Of a stretch of DNA of 64,000 nucleotides, positions 47,742 to 57,393 are shown piece by piece. The notes under the pieces are model-generated. The model ran no database searches. It saw only the letters and a program-made list of their open reading frames with translations, and was not told where the DNA came from. Position numbers and translations under genes: made by a program. The stretch is from Halomonas sp. GD1P12 (GTDB lineage Bacteria > Pseudomonadota > Gammaproteobacteria > Pseudomonadales > Halomonadaceae), in the NCBI RefSeq assembly GCF_025725645.1, contig NZ_CP107007.1:1054001-1118000 (forward strand), read 5' to 3'. Position 1 is the stretch's first letter. Each line of letters starts with the position of its first letter.

Positions 47742-47777
47742 CGGCCAATCTTCAACAATAATCACGGGAACGTATTT

Positions 47778-48899
47778 ATGGCAGCGCTTGAAATCGACCA
47801 AATACGCAAGGAGTTCGGCCGCGAGCGGGTGCTCAAGGACGTGAGCCTTTCCATCGAGTCGGGACAGTTTCTGATACTGGTGGGGCCGTCCGGCTGTGGC
47901 AAGTCAACGCTCATGAACGCCATTGCCGGGCTCGAGCCGGTGACCAGCGGGCACATCCGCATCGACGGCGAGGACGTGACCGGGCGCACCCCCGCCGAGC
48001 GGGATATCGCCATGGTGTTCCAGTCCTACGCGCTCTACCCGAGCATGACGGTGCGCCAGAACATCAGCTTCGGTCTTGAGATGCGCAAGGTGCCGAAGGC
48101 CGAGCGCACCCAGGCGGTGGAGCGGGTGGCCGATCTTCTGCAGATCTCGCACCTTCTGGAGCGCAAGCCCGCCCAACTCTCCGGCGGGCAGCGCCAGCGG
48201 GTGGCGATGGGGCGGGCGCTGGCGCGTGAGCCGAAGGTATATCTGTTCGACGAGCCGCTGTCGAACCTGGACGCCAAGCTGCGCGTGGATATGCGCACCG
48301 AGATCAAGAAGCTCCACCAGCGCCTGGGCACCACCATCGTTTACGTCACCCACGACCAGGTCGAGGCGATGACGCTGGCGGACAAGATCGCGGTGATGCG
48401 TGACGGGCACATCCTGCAGCTGGGCTCGCCTGACGAGGTCTATAACGACCCGGTGGACATGTTCGTGGCGGGCTTTATGGGCTCACCCTCGATGAACTTC
48501 ATTAGCGCCACGCTCGAGCAACAAGATGGCGGAATTCAACTGCGTATCGAGACCCCGAGCGAGGAGCGCCTGACGCTCCCCTGGCCCGCGGCGCGGACAA
48601 CCGAAGCGCTTGCCGAGCGGATCGGTAAAACGGTGATTCTCGGCCTGCGCCCGGAGCATTTCAGCGAGGAGGACGCGCGCCTCGGCGCCCAGGCAGAGGG
48701 CACGCCAATGGCGGCGACGGTCAGCGTGGTCGAGCCGACCGGGGCGGACATTCTGCTGCGCCTGCCGCTGGGCGAAGAGGAAGTCACCGCCCGAGTCGGC
48801 CCCAAGTGCAAGGTTGCCCCGGGGGATCGGCTGGCGCTTCGAGTCGACATGAGCCGGGCGGTCATGTTCGACGCCGACAGCGAACAGCGCATCGCCTGA
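47778..48899 (+). CDS. gtsD: Sugar ABC transporter ATP-binding protein (UgpC/MalK class)
   Basis: A 373-residue ATPase that powers the sugar importer. Walker A is GPSGCGKST, the signature is LSGGQRQR, Walker B is [12 protein letters not shown], and the switch histidine is in [13 protein letters not shown]-terminal TOBE-type regulatory domain covers about 240-373. It ends the gts operon. No porin (oprB) gene follows; instead the convergent ycjF starts within 30 bases. Confidence 0.93.
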   Translation: MAALEIDQIRKEFGRERVLKDVSLSIESGQFLILVGPSGCGKSTLMNAIAGLEPVTSGHIRIDGEDVTGRTPAERDIAMVFQSYALYPSMTVRQNISFGLEMRKVPKAERTQAVERVADLLQISHLLERKPAQLSGGQRQRVAMGRALAREPKVYLFDEPLSNLDAKLRVDMRTEIKKLHQRLGTTIVYVTHDQVEAMTLADKIAVMRDGHILQLGSPDEVYNDPVDMFVAGFMGSPSMNFISATLEQQDGGIQLRIETPSEERLTLPWPAARTTEALAERIGKTVILGLRPEHFSEEDARLGAQAEGTPMAATVSVVEPTGADILLRLPLGEEEVTARVGPKCKVAPGDRLALRVDMSRAVMFDADSEQRIA

Positions 48900-48918
48900 C
48901 GCGGTCGTCCTTGCCAAG

Positions 48919-48939
48919 CGGTCAGCGGTCAGCGGTCAG
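48919..48939. repeat. Heptamer tandem repeat CGGTCAG x3
   Basis: Three perfect 7-base copies overlap the stop codon and last codons of ycjF. On the minus strand the unit contains TGA, so every frame soon terminates whatever the copy number. Confidence 0.8.
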
Positions 48940-49954
48940 CGCGCGGGGCGGGCTCCTTGTCGGCCCGTTTGAGTTGGCGCCAAAGCGACTGGCGCAGATC
49001 GGAGAGCTGGGGCTGCTCTTCGGCGCTGAACGCCAGCGGCCGGCACAGGCGCTGGGCGCGAAGCCCCAGGCGGGCGCTCAAGAGCCCGGTGGCCAAGCCC
49101 TGACCGGCGCGCGTTGATAGCCTGGCGGTCAAGTCGAGCGAGAGCATGTCCATGCTGACATCGGAGGCAAGCTCGGTGGCGCCGGCGAAGGCCATGTTGT
49201 GCAGGACGTTGCGAAACAGGCGCAGGCGACTGGCGTAGCCAAGCTCCAGCCCGTAAAGCCGGCAGAGCCGGTCGACCATGGCGAGGCTTCGCCAAGCGAC
49301 CAGCGCCATGTCCACCAGCGTCAGCGGGCTGATCGCCACCATCAGCGCCGTCTCACCGGACATGCGCGTGATCAGCTGCTGCGCGCGGCGATCCCGGGGC
49401 GCGAGCAGGTGATAGCAAAGCAGTGTTTGTACCTCCGCGCCGCTGTGGTGCGGCTGGCAGGCGCGCGTGAATGCCTGCCAGTGCGGGTCGTCGTCACTGA
49501 GCTTGAGCTGGACTTTCAGCTTCTCGGCAAGCGCCTTCGACTGCTCGAAAGAGCAGTGGGGGAGCGTGGCCAGCTCCTCGCGCAGGTGGTCGTGGCGCTT
49601 GAGGCGCTTGAGCCGTCCAAGCTCCTTGACCAGCGACGCGCCGCCCAGCGTGATCAGCCCCAAACCAAACGCCTGCCAGGCCACGCTTAGCCAGGCCGAG
49701 CCCTCGATGGCGTCGGGAATGCCGGTGGCGAACTCGGCGGCCCCCAGCCCGCCTGCACCGATCAGCGCGAACATCAACCCCCAACGGCGCTTGCGCGGCG
49801 CGCCGAGGTTAGCCTCGGGCAGGGCGCGGGCCTCGGGCTCGGTCAACGGGTGGTCCTCGCGCAGCGGGTCGAAGCGCTCGTGGGTGCGCAGCGGCTCATC
49901 ATCCAGCGGCGTGTCGTCGAGGCTGAACTGGCGGCGCGGGTTGGGGGTGGTCAT
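48929..49954 (-). CDS. ycjF: YcjF family membrane protein (DUF697/TIGR01620)
   Basis: A 341-residue inner-membrane protein. After an acidic N-terminal region, helices lie at about 60-75 and 85-105, then the soluble region and a C-terminal DUF697-like helical part (SPLTLVDMALVAWRSLAMVDRLCRLYGLELGYASRLRL). It overlaps ycjX by four bases (ATGA), the standard pairing of these genes. In enterobacteria the pair is stress-linked, induced with the phage-shock genes; no psp genes are visible here. The function is unknown. Confidence 0.85.
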   Translation of the reverse strand: MTTPNPRRQFSLDDTPLDDEPLRTHERFDPLREDHPLTEPEARALPEANLGAPRKRRWGLMFALIGAGGLGAAEFATGIPDAIEGSAWLSVAWQAFGLGLITLGGASLVKELGRLKRLKRHDHLREELATLPHCSFEQSKALAEKLKVQLKLSDDDPHWQAFTRACQPHHSGAEVQTLLCYHLLAPRDRRAQQLITRMSGETALMVAISPLTLVDMALVAWRSLAMVDRLCRLYGLELGYASRLRLFRNVLHNMAFAGATELASDVSMDMLSLDLTARLSTRAGQGLATGLLSARLGLRAQRLCRPLAFSAEEQPQLSDLRQSLWRQLKRADKEPAPRADR

Positions 49955-51339
49955 TGCAGCTTGTCTCCAATCAGCCAGTCGAGGGCGGCGTCCATGCGGA
50001 TGTGATCGAGCGCATCGGTGTTGCGGCTCATCGGGCGAAAGCTCGGGTAGTCGAAGCCTTGGCGCTGCCAGAACTCGGCGGTGGGCAGCCGGCTCGGCAC
50101 GTCACCCGGGTAGAGCAGCACGTCCTCACCCTCGAGGGTCGTGCCTCTAAGCGCCGGGGTGCGCTTGCCGTTCTCCTGCACTTCACGGGATTGGGTCGCG
50201 CGAATGGCGGCCAGTGAAAACGCCTTGACCGGCACGTTGGCGTAGCGCAGATCCTTCAGCGGCTCGGCCAGAAGGCTCTCGAGAAGCGTGACTACGTTTG
50301 CGTGCTGATCGGGCGTGACGTGGTCCGCCTTGGTCGCGGCGATCGCGAGCCGGTCGATTTTCGGGGCGAACATCCGCGTGAGAAGGCTGCGCTTGCCGTA
50401 GTTGAAGCTCTGCATCAGCTGGCCAAGGGCGTTCGATAAATCCTCGAAGCGCTCGGGCCCGGCGTTGAGCGCGCCCAGCACGTCGACCAGCACGATCTGG
50501 CGGTCAAAACGGCGAAAATGGTCGCGGTAGAAGGGGCGTACCACCTGCTGCTGGTAGTAGCGAAAGCGCGCCTTGAGCGTGGCGTAGAGGCTTTCATCGG
50601 GCAGCGTGTCCAGGGTCTCCTGGGGCTGAGTCAAATCCGGCAGCGGGAAAAACTGTAATACCGGTGCGTCCTCGAGCTCGCCGGGCAGCAGAAAGCGGCC
50701 CGGCTGGAGATCCGAAAAGCCTGCCTGCTTGGCGCGCTTGAGCCCGTCGGCGTACTGCTTGGAGATGCTGGCAAGCGTGGTTTCGTCGACCGGTTTGGCC
50801 GGGTCGAGCGCCTCTATCGAGGCGTACCACTCATTGAATAGCGCCCGGCGGTGCGGGCCCTGGTGCTGCGCCTGGGCCTGGCACCAGCTGTAGAAATCGT
50901 GCTGCAGAAGCGGCAGATCCAGAAGCCACTCACCGGGATAGTCGAACAGATCCAGCGTCAGCTTAGCGGTCTCCGGCGTGAACCAGCCGTTTTGCGCCGG
51001 CTTGAAGCGAAGCTCCAAGCGCAGTTCGCTGATACCTCGGGTCGGCGCCGGCCAGCGCGGCGGCGTGTCGTCGAGCGCGGCCATGCCAGGGTCATAAGGA
51101 AAGCGCGGCACGCCCAGGTCTGGCTGGTTGAGCCGCTTGGCGCCCAAAAGTCGCCCTTCCCGGGCGGCGGGCAGCAGATCGAGTTTCGCCTCGAGACCCG
51201 CGTGACGAAGCTGGTTGACCAGCGAGGTCAAAAACGCCGTTTTGCCGGCCTGAGAGAGCCCCGTGACGGCAAGTCTTAGCTGGCGGTCACGGCCGCGCTC
51301 CAACAGGTTGTTGAGCTCCCGACTTAACGGCTGGGGCAT
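49951..51339 (-). CDS. ycjX: YcjX-family GTPase-like protein
   Basis: A 462-residue P-loop protein. The Walker A motif is LAVTGLSQAGKTAFLTSLVNQ near residue 25 and the switch-like DLFDYPGEWLLDLPLL segment follows. Further family landmarks are QFFPLPDLTQPQETLD and RQIVLVDVLGALNAGPERFEDL. AAGGAA precedes the ATG at 51339; the frame extends to 51576 through the neighbouring spacer and gene end and is not accepted. It is cotranscribed with ycjF. The cellular task is undefined. Confidence 0.88.
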   Translation of the reverse strand: MPQPLSRELNNLLERGRDRQLRLAVTGLSQAGKTAFLTSLVNQLRHAGLEAKLDLLPAAREGRLLGAKRLNQPDLGVPRFPYDPGMAALDDTPPRWPAPTRGISELRLELRFKPAQNGWFTPETAKLTLDLFDYPGEWLLDLPLLQHDFYSWCQAQAQHQGPHRRALFNEWYASIEALDPAKPVDETTLASISKQYADGLKRAKQAGFSDLQPGRFLLPGELEDAPVLQFFPLPDLTQPQETLDTLPDESLYATLKARFRYYQQQVVRPFYRDHFRRFDRQIVLVDVLGALNAGPERFEDLSNALGQLMQSFNYGKRSLLTRMFAPKIDRLAIAATKADHVTPDQHANVVTLLESLLAEPLKDLRYANVPVKAFSLAAIRATQSREVQENGKRTPALRGTTLEGEDVLLYPGDVPSRLPTAEFWQRQGFDYPSFRPMSRNTDALDHIRMDAALDWLIGDKLQ

Positions 51340-51425
51340 GCGAGTGGTTCCTTGCGGTGAATGATCGACAGGTGATGCTTTCAAGCTTAGCAAAGCGCTG
51401 ATTAACCGGCGATTAACGGCGAGGG

Positions 51426-52298
51426 TTAGTCCAGACTCAGTGTCGTGCCTAACAGGTGCTGCGCGCCGGGCACCAGCCACACCGGGTCGAGGCGGGTGTT
51501 GGCAGCTTCCACGCAGACAAAGCGAAAGCCGGCCTCCTGCGGCGTGTCCGCGGGCAGGGCATCGCCCGGGTGCCACACGACGGTTGAATCGCTCGACTGC
51601 TTCGCTACGCGCAGGGTGCGCTCACCGTCACTCAGCGCAACCGCTTCGTTGGTGTGATAAATGCGATCGACCGGGCCGTGTACGGCGAGCACGCCCTGCT
51701 GCTCGGCCTCGGCGAAGTCCTTGAGCTTGTCCAGGTAGCGCGCCCCGGCCAGGCCTTCCAGGCGGCACTGGTGGGTGTGCGCCACGCCGAGATATGTATG
51801 CAGCGCGCCGCTCATCTTCACCGGCGTCTCGCCGATGTTCTCGCTGATCAGCTCGACGTTCAGACGCTGGGTGTTGGCCTGAATGACGACCCGCGCGGTG
51901 AGCAGGCTGTGAAGGCGATCAAGCGGAGAGAGGTGCACCTCGATGCCTTCGGCGTGTTCGTCCACTGCGTCGAGGCGCCACGGCGCTTGGCGGGCCAGAC
52001 CGTGGAAAGGGCCGTCGCGCTCGGGTGACTCGTCGGCGTAGCGTTCATCGGCGAACCAGGGCCAGCACAGCGGAATACCGCCGCGAATGGTGTCGGGAAG
52101 CGCTGCAGGCGTCGGTGTGACCCAAAGCCAGGCGGCGCTATCGCCTTTGGGTTTGAAGTGCAGCACCTGGGCGCCTTGCAGGCTCACGACCATCTCCCCC
52201 CACGCCATGTTGAAGACGACGACCTCGCGGTCTTGCCACCGGGCGTTGGACTGACCGTCGACGTCGTCGACGAGCGTTTGCAGCGAATCGGGGATCAT
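51426..52298 (-). CDS. D-hexose-6-phosphate mutarotase (YeaD-like)
   Basis: A 290-residue aldose-1-epimerase-fold enzyme that interconverts anomers of glucose 6-phosphate. Substrate loop residues lie in GGIPLCWPWFADER (Arg-Gly-Gly start), DGPFHGLARQAPWRL carries the catalytic histidine, and GALHTYLGVAHTHQCRLEGL the second; WHPGDALPAD and VCVEAANT end the fold with the catalytic glutamate. It is close to the glucose importer genes, which fits a role in sugar phosphate use. Confidence 0.88.
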   Translation of the reverse strand: MIPDSLQTLVDDVDGQSNARWQDREVVVFNMAWGEMVVSLQGAQVLHFKPKGDSAAWLWVTPTPAALPDTIRGGIPLCWPWFADERYADESPERDGPFHGLARQAPWRLDAVDEHAEGIEVHLSPLDRLHSLLTARVVIQANTQRLNVELISENIGETPVKMSGALHTYLGVAHTHQCRLEGLAGARYLDKLKDFAEAEQQGVLAVHGPVDRIYHTNEAVALSDGERTLRVAKQSSDSTVVWHPGDALPADTPQEAGFRFVCVEAANTRLDPVWLVPGAQHLLGTTLSLD

Positions 52299-52494
52299 GG
52301 GCGTTCCTCTGGAGAATGAATAGTGGTGGTGCAGAGCGGGTAGTGGGCCGATACGCCAGTCGGTTTAAAGCCTTCACACGGCCTAAGCCGCCTTGCACAT
52401 AAACCAGGCGCATCGCGGTGACTGTGTGCTATGTTAGGACAAGCGCGCCCGGTAGGTAAAACCGGCGCCTATATCGAAAAACCAGGGAGGTATT

Positions 52495-52737
52495 ATGGGC
52501 TTTTTAGCGTGGCTTATCATTGGTGGTCTGGCTGGCTGGATCGCCGGCAACATCATGCGCGGTGGCGGCTTTGGCATCATCGCGAACATTGGCGTGGGGA
52601 TCATAGGGGCGGTGATCGGCGGCTTTTTGTTCAGCCTGCTGGGACTTTCCGCCGGTGGCTTCATCGGCTCGCTGGTCACCGCGACCGTAGGCGCTGTCGT
52701 GCTCTTGTGGGTCATCAGCAAGGTACGCAAGGCGTAA
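52495..52737 (+). CDS. GlsB/YeaQ/YmgE-family small membrane protein
   Basis: An 80-residue protein with three glycine-rich hydrophobic helices and short loops (FLAWLIIGGLAGWIAGNIMRG, FGIIANIGVGIIGAVIGGFL, IGSLVTATVGAVVLLWVISK). This is the transglycosylase-associated protein family, often general-stress induced. AGGGAGG precedes the ATG. It is a single gene closed by a strong terminator. Confidence 0.9.
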   Translation: MGFLAWLIIGGLAGWIAGNIMRGGGFGIIANIGVGIIGAVIGGFLFSLLGLSAGGFIGSLVTATVGAVVLLWVISKVRKA

Positions 52738-52812
52738 GCCTGAACAAGGCCGGATAAAGGGGGCCGCTAAAGCGGCGCCCGTTCCAACCGGCGAAACGTT
52801 TCCAGACGTTTA

Positions 52813-52851
52813 AAAACACCGCCCCGGAGCCTGCTCCGGGGCGGTGTTTTT
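52813..52851 (+). terminator. Strong terminator after the YeaQ-like gene
   Basis: Perfect 17-bp inverted repeat AAAACACCGCCCCGGAG/CTCCGGGGCGGTGTTTT with CCTG loop and a T tract. Confidence 0.95.
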
Positions 52852-52951
52852 GTGTAAACCCTCAAGCGCGCTATCGGCCTGGACTGCAGTTTCCGTTACA
52901 CTAGGGCGCTTTGTGCCGGCGCGTTGCCGAGTGTCGTTTTCGAGGTGTCTT

Positions 52952-55414
52952 TTGTCCGATGCATTAACCGCCTGGTGGGCCCAACAGCTTTTGCTGTGCG
53001 ACGGGGTGCCCACCGCGCATCCTTTAGCGCTGGATAGCGTACAAGCCGAAAAACGGCTCAAGGCACTGGGTATTTCCCACCGCGGCGAGCTGGTGGAGAC
53101 GTTTTTTCACGGGCTGGGGGCAACGAGCGCCCCGGCATACCATCTGCTGGGCGCACTCGAGTACAGCGCGCTGGCTGGCGCCGCCGGCTGGATTACACAA
53201 GCGCAGGCCTGTACCTGGGCGCACCACGTCATGCGCCGGATCGGCGGCGAGTATCACGACCTGCGCAGCTGGCTTCGCGATTTGCGCCTGGCGTTTGGCG
53301 AGCGTGCCTCCAGGCGCGCCCACGAGCGTTTTCTGGACGCCTGCCAAACGCTGACCCAACGCGAAAAAGAGGCGGACACGGTCAGTTGGGAAGCGTTCGA
53401 GCAGGCGCTTGTAAAGGCGCCGGCCCCGAATGCACTCTGGCCCCAAGCGCCGGGCACTCGGCCCTGGCGGCTCGGCGCGCTGTTTCATCCGGTGATGTGC
53501 TACCCGGCCACCCCAGGCGACTGGCCCGAGGCGCGCCAGTGGCTCTCGCGGGTATGGCAGGTCGACGATCGCGACCAACTGTTGGGTGTGGTGCTCTGGC
53601 TCAGCGCCCAGGGCGATCGCCAGCGCTGGGATATCGAAGCCCGGGAGCTGCTCGAAATGGACCAGGCACAGCGCCTGGAGTGGCAGCGCGGCGCCGACGA
53701 CGACTCCGCCTATGCGCCGGTGCTGGTGCAGTTCGTCAGCCAGAACGAGCCCTTCGACTGGGCTGGCTGGGACTGGCTGCGCATCGTCGAACTCGCCTGG
53801 GCCGGGGCCTGTAGCGGGCTGTTGAGCCAGGCCGAGGCGGACGACATCGCCGCCCACAGCGCCGATTTGATTGGCCAGCGCTATGGCGATTGGCCGGCGC
53901 TACTGGCCGCTTATCGGCGTGGTCAGAGCCTGTTCGAGGGCATCGATCGGCGCGACATGACCCCGGGGGCCCATGCTACGCTGCTGCTGAAGGCGGCCTG
54001 CAGCCCTTGGGACATCGCCCCCAACGCGCTGCTGGATAGTGCCACCCAAAGCGCCTCGCGCACGCGCATCAAGGGCTTTCGCGCCAGCGGCCACCACTGG
54101 CTGCTGGCGCTGGCGAGCGTGCGCGAACCCGACGCGCTGCTGCGCCAGGTCGACCCGGGTGCCTTCATGGGCGAGAAGCGTCGCGCTGATGCCGCGCTCT
54201 ATTTGCAGGACGCGCTGTCGCTGCACGCCGACGAGGGCGCCGGGGCGCTTGAGCGCTACTGGCTGCCCGCCCAGGCGCACCACCTGAACCAGCTCGCCGC
54301 CGACGCCGTGCACGGCGTCATGCCGCCGGCGCAAACCCTCTTTGGCCGCCCGAGCGTCGACGACGCCCGCCAGCTTCAAAGCCTCAAGGGCGTCAGCCGC
54401 CACGCCGCGACCATTCACATGGCCGAGAAGTTCGCTTTCTATCTTTACATGGCCTTTGATAGCCACCTGTTCGAAAGCAAGGCGCTGACCGAGTACGCCG
54501 ACGCTCTCAAGAGCTGCCTGTGCCGCTTTTATCCCTCGCCCAAACACCTGCTGGAAGCCTGGTTCGCCTGGGAAGGGTGTTTGCCGGAGCCCGAGCACGA
54601 CTCGCTGATCGGCGAGATCGCCTGGCATCTGGACGACCCGGGCAGTCTTTTCTACTGGCTGGACTGGCACCCGGGGAGCTGGCGCGAGCCCGGCGAGCGG
54701 CCAAGCCTTACCCACTTCACCGCCATGGCGCTGGTCGGCCCGCTCAATAGCGCCGTGTGGAGCGAGCCTCAGATCGAGAGTGAGCGCGAAAAGGCCTCGA
54801 TTCGCGAGTGGGTCGATACCCACTACCACCTGTCGAGCGCTGCCGACATGCAGGATTTTCTCGGCTTCATGCTCGAGTCCGGTGATCGTCAGGAGTACCA
54901 GATCAACTACGCGCCCTATACCCTGAACCCGGAGCGGCTCGAAAGCGAGATCGCCATTCTGGAGTCCGGCGAGTGCGTGGAGGAGGAGCGCCACCACCTT
55001 CTGCGCCTTCGCCGGGTGCGTGACAACGAGGACGGCTGCAACGATGTCGACATGGCCGCCTGGGACATCGCCCAGCTCATGGATCTGGCGATCGCCGGGC
55101 GCCAGCTTGGGTGGCTCGACCGGGACGCCTTCAACCGCACGCTGGACCGCGCCTATCAGCTCGCCGATACCCACTACGCGGGCTGGCAGGAGTACGCGGC
55201 GGGCATGTACGCTGGCTTCTCCTTTTTCATGGGCGAAACCCCGGAGCGCGAGGAGTTTCTGGCGGGCTTTCGCCAAGCCATGGTCGCCTGGCTCAGCGGC
55301 GCGCCGATTCTTGCCGGCCCCTGGACCAGCCTGGATTTTCCCGGCACCCGCCCGCGCCACTTTGCGCCGCTGCATATCGATACGCTCCCGGGGGACCAGC
55401 GGATATTACATTGA
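52952..55414 (+). CDS. Large protein with two DUF1266-like domains
   Basis: An 820-residue soluble protein read from TTG 52952, with GAGG six bases upstream; the longer frame would begin at 52844 inside the preceding terminator. Two copies of a DUF1266-type helical core are seen: WDWLRIVELAWAGACSGLLS...YGDWPALLAAYRRGQSLFEG (about 280-340) and WDIAQLMDLAIAGRQLGWLD...YAGWQEYAAGMYAGFSFFMG (about 705-765). DUF1266 proteins (E. coli YbeR/YbeU type) have no known function, although some are near chaperone or polymorphic-toxin genes. There is no signal peptide or membrane helix. It could be a stress or toxin-related scaffold; this is unknown. Confidence 0.7.
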   Translation: MSDALTAWWAQQLLLCDGVPTAHPLALDSVQAEKRLKALGISHRGELVETFFHGLGATSAPAYHLLGALEYSALAGAAGWITQAQACTWAHHVMRRIGGEYHDLRSWLRDLRLAFGERASRRAHERFLDACQTLTQREKEADTVSWEAFEQALVKAPAPNALWPQAPGTRPWRLGALFHPVMCYPATPGDWPEARQWLSRVWQVDDRDQLLGVVLWLSAQGDRQRWDIEARELLEMDQAQRLEWQRGADDDSAYAPVLVQFVSQNEPFDWAGWDWLRIVELAWAGACSGLLSQAEADDIAAHSADLIGQRYGDWPALLAAYRRGQSLFEGIDRRDMTPGAHATLLLKAACSPWDIAPNALLDSATQSASRTRIKGFRASGHHWLLALASVREPDALLRQVDPGAFMGEKRRADAALYLQDALSLHADEGAGALERYWLPAQAHHLNQLAADAVHGVMPPAQTLFGRPSVDDARQLQSLKGVSRHAATIHMAEKFAFYLYMAFDSHLFESKALTEYADALKSCLCRFYPSPKHLLEAWFAWEGCLPEPEHDSLIGEIAWHLDDPGSLFYWLDWHPGSWREPGERPSLTHFTAMALVGPLNSAVWSEPQIESEREKASIREWVDTHYHLSSAADMQDFLGFMLESGDRQEYQINYAPYTLNPERLESEIAILESGECVEEERHHLLRLRRVRDNEDGCNDVDMAAWDIAQLMDLAIAGRQLGWLDRDAFNRTLDRAYQLADTHYAGWQEYAAGMYAGFSFFMGETPEREEFLAGFRQAMVAWLSGAPILAGPWTSLDFPGTRPRHFAPLHIDTLPGDQRILH

Positions 55415-55501
55415 GGCTCGCCAAAGGGCCTGTAATTGGCTTATAGTCCTTGGCTAGAAAAAAAGCTTGGTTTCGGGTCATTAATTCAAGGGGTTGTTTG
55501 C

Positions 55502-56131
55502 ATGGTTTCGTTGCCACACTGGTCTGTGACAGCTGCCCGTGTAGTGGGCGCTTGTGTAATTTTTTCCTTGTTAGCAGGGTGTGCCGGTTCCCAATCCCGC
55601 CACGGTGTAGAGCCCCCGGACGACTACTTTGCCATGTCGCTTCCCGGGCTTAAAAATGGCCAGAACGCGCAAATGTCGTCCGTCGACAATCCCCTGAACT
55701 CGCTAAGCAGTGTCCAGACCCCTCCACCAATGATGATCAAGAACGCGCTGCTCGCCCAGCACGAGCGATGGTCCGGCACCCCTTACCGGATCGGCGGCAC
55801 CACCCAGCGCGGGGTGGACTGCTCCGGCTTCGTTCGAAACATTTACCGCGATGCGTTCAACCGGGATCTGCCAAGATCCACCACCGATCAGGTCCACGAG
55901 GGACGCTTGATCGACCGCCAGGAGCTTCAGGCGGGCGATCTGGTCTTCTTCCGACCCCCCGGCCCCTACAACCACGTCGGCATCTACATGGGGGACGGCT
56001 ACTTCATGCACGCCTCCTCCTCCCAGGGCGTGATCATTTCGAGCATGCAAAACAGCTACTGGCAGCGCTACTACTGGCAGTCGCGCCGCGCGCTGGAGCC
56101 CACGCACCTGGCAAGCCTGGGCGGTTTCTAA
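55502..56131 (+). CDS. NlpC/P60-family lipoprotein peptidase
   Basis: A 209-residue lipoprotein: signal ends LAGC (Cys27). The NlpC/P60 papain-like domain spans about 80-205, with catalytic Cys107 in GVDCSGFVRN, His158 in YNHVGIYMG and a third polar residue His170 in YFMHASS. The fold resembles E. coli Spr/NlpC/MepS and should cut peptide cross-links or stem peptides in murein. The start at 55502 gives a proper signal; the longer frame from 55436 does not. Confidence 0.9.
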   Translation: MVSLPHWSVTAARVVGACVIFSLLAGCAGSQSRHGVEPPDDYFAMSLPGLKNGQNAQMSSVDNPLNSLSSVQTPPPMMIKNALLAQHERWSGTPYRIGGTTQRGVDCSGFVRNIYRDAFNRDLPRSTTDQVHEGRLIDRQELQAGDLVFFRPPGPYNHVGIYMGDGYFMHASSSQGVIISSMQNSYWQRYYWQSRRALEPTHLASLGGF

Positions 56132-56192
56132 TTCTTACGGGGATGGATGAAGCGGTGGCCAGCGGCCGGGCGTTTTCGTCGATGGACGTGCC

Positions 56193-57383
56193 ATGATCGA
56201 GGCTAAAACCCGTGCCTGGTGGCGCGCCACGGCGGCGCTCTGCCTGGGCTCCTTTCTCGTCTTCATCAATCTTTACGTGCCCCAGCCGCTGCTGCCGGCG
56301 CTCAAGACGACGTTTGAGGTCTCCACCCTCGGCGTAAGCCTTCTGATGTCCGCCGCGACTCTGTCGTTGGCGTTTGCGCTCTTGATTTTTGGGCCGCTGT
56401 CGGACGCGATCGGCCGCGAGACGATCATGCGCGTGACGCTGGTAGCCGCCGGCGCGCTGTCGCTGCTGCTGGCCGCGGCGCCCAATTTCGAGACGCTACT
56501 GCTACTAAGGCTCATTCAAGGCTTCGTGCTCGGCGGGCTGCCGGCGGTGGCCATCGCCTGGATGGGTGACGAGTTCGACAAGCCGGCGCTTTTGAGCGCC
56601 GTGGGGCTCTATATCGGCGCCAACTCCTTGGGCGGCATCAGCGGGCGCGTGGTCGGCGGCTTCGCCGCGACGCTTGGCGGCGAGGCCGCGGCGTTTTTGA
56701 CGGTCGGGACGATGACGCTACTGGGCTGTCTGCTTTTTTGGCGGCTGTTACCCAATAGCAAGGCATTCGTGCCCAAGCCCTTCGAGCTTCGCCAGGCGCT
56801 GCGGGATTTGGCCGGCCATCTTCGCACGCCGGTGCTGCTGGCCGCCTACGTGCTGGGAGGGCTCAACTTTCTTATATTCATCAACCAGTACAGCTACATC
56901 ACCTTTCGCTTGGCGGCGCCACCTTATCAGCTCGCCGCCGGCGCCCTGGGGCTGATCTTTCTGACCTATCTCGGCGGCACCTTCGGCTCGACGGTATCGG
57001 GGCGGCTGGCGCAGCGCTTTTCGCCGGCACGTTGCATGGGCGCGGGTATTCTCATTTTGATGCTGGGCACCGGAGTGACGCTCTTATCGCCGCTGTGGCT
57101 AGTGATGCTGGGGCTATTGATCAACGCCTTTGGCTTTTTTCTTTGCCACTCGCTGGCCTCGGGCTGGGTAGGGCGCTACGCTCAGGGCGCGCGCGGCAGC
57201 GCCTCGGCGCTCTATCTGGTGTTTTACTACCTGGGGGCGAGCGTCGGCGGGTTCTGGCTCGAGCCGTTTTGGCGCTGGGCGCAGTGGTCGGGCGTGGCGG
57301 TTGGCTCCTGGCTGCTGCTGGGCGTTACCTTTTTCATTGCGCTTGGCCTTTACCGGTTCGAGCGACGCGAAAACCAGCGATAG
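56193..57383 (+). CDS. MFS transporter (YnfM-like)
   Basis: A 396-residue major-facilitator protein with twelve predicted helices. The first-half loop motif reads GPLSDAIGRETIMR (loop 2-3), and the central loop is short (PNSKAFVPKPFELRQALRDLAG). The start NLYVPQPLLPALKTTF resembles the YnfM/Bcr-type drug:proton antiporter group. nikR starts ten bases after its stop, so the two are very likely cotranscribed; the substrate could be a metal complex or drug, but this is inference. Confidence 0.85.
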   Translation: MIEAKTRAWWRATAALCLGSFLVFINLYVPQPLLPALKTTFEVSTLGVSLLMSAATLSLAFALLIFGPLSDAIGRETIMRVTLVAAGALSLLLAAAPNFETLLLLRLIQGFVLGGLPAVAIAWMGDEFDKPALLSAVGLYIGANSLGGISGRVVGGFAATLGGEAAAFLTVGTMTLLGCLLFWRLLPNSKAFVPKPFELRQALRDLAGHLRTPVLLAAYVLGGLNFLIFINQYSYITFRLAAPPYQLAAGALGLIFLTYLGGTFGSTVSGRLAQRFSPARCMGAGILILMLGTGVTLLSPLWLVMLGLLINAFGFFLCHSLASGWVGRYAQGARGSASALYLVFYYLGASVGGFWLEPFWRWAQWSGVAVGSWLLLGVTFFIALGLYRFERRENQR

Positions 57384-57393
57384 AGAGACCTGT

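Noticed and set aside
52844..52951. N-terminal extension of the DUF1266 protein from 52844
   Set aside because: It would begin inside the preceding terminator stem; TTG 52952 has a ribosome site.
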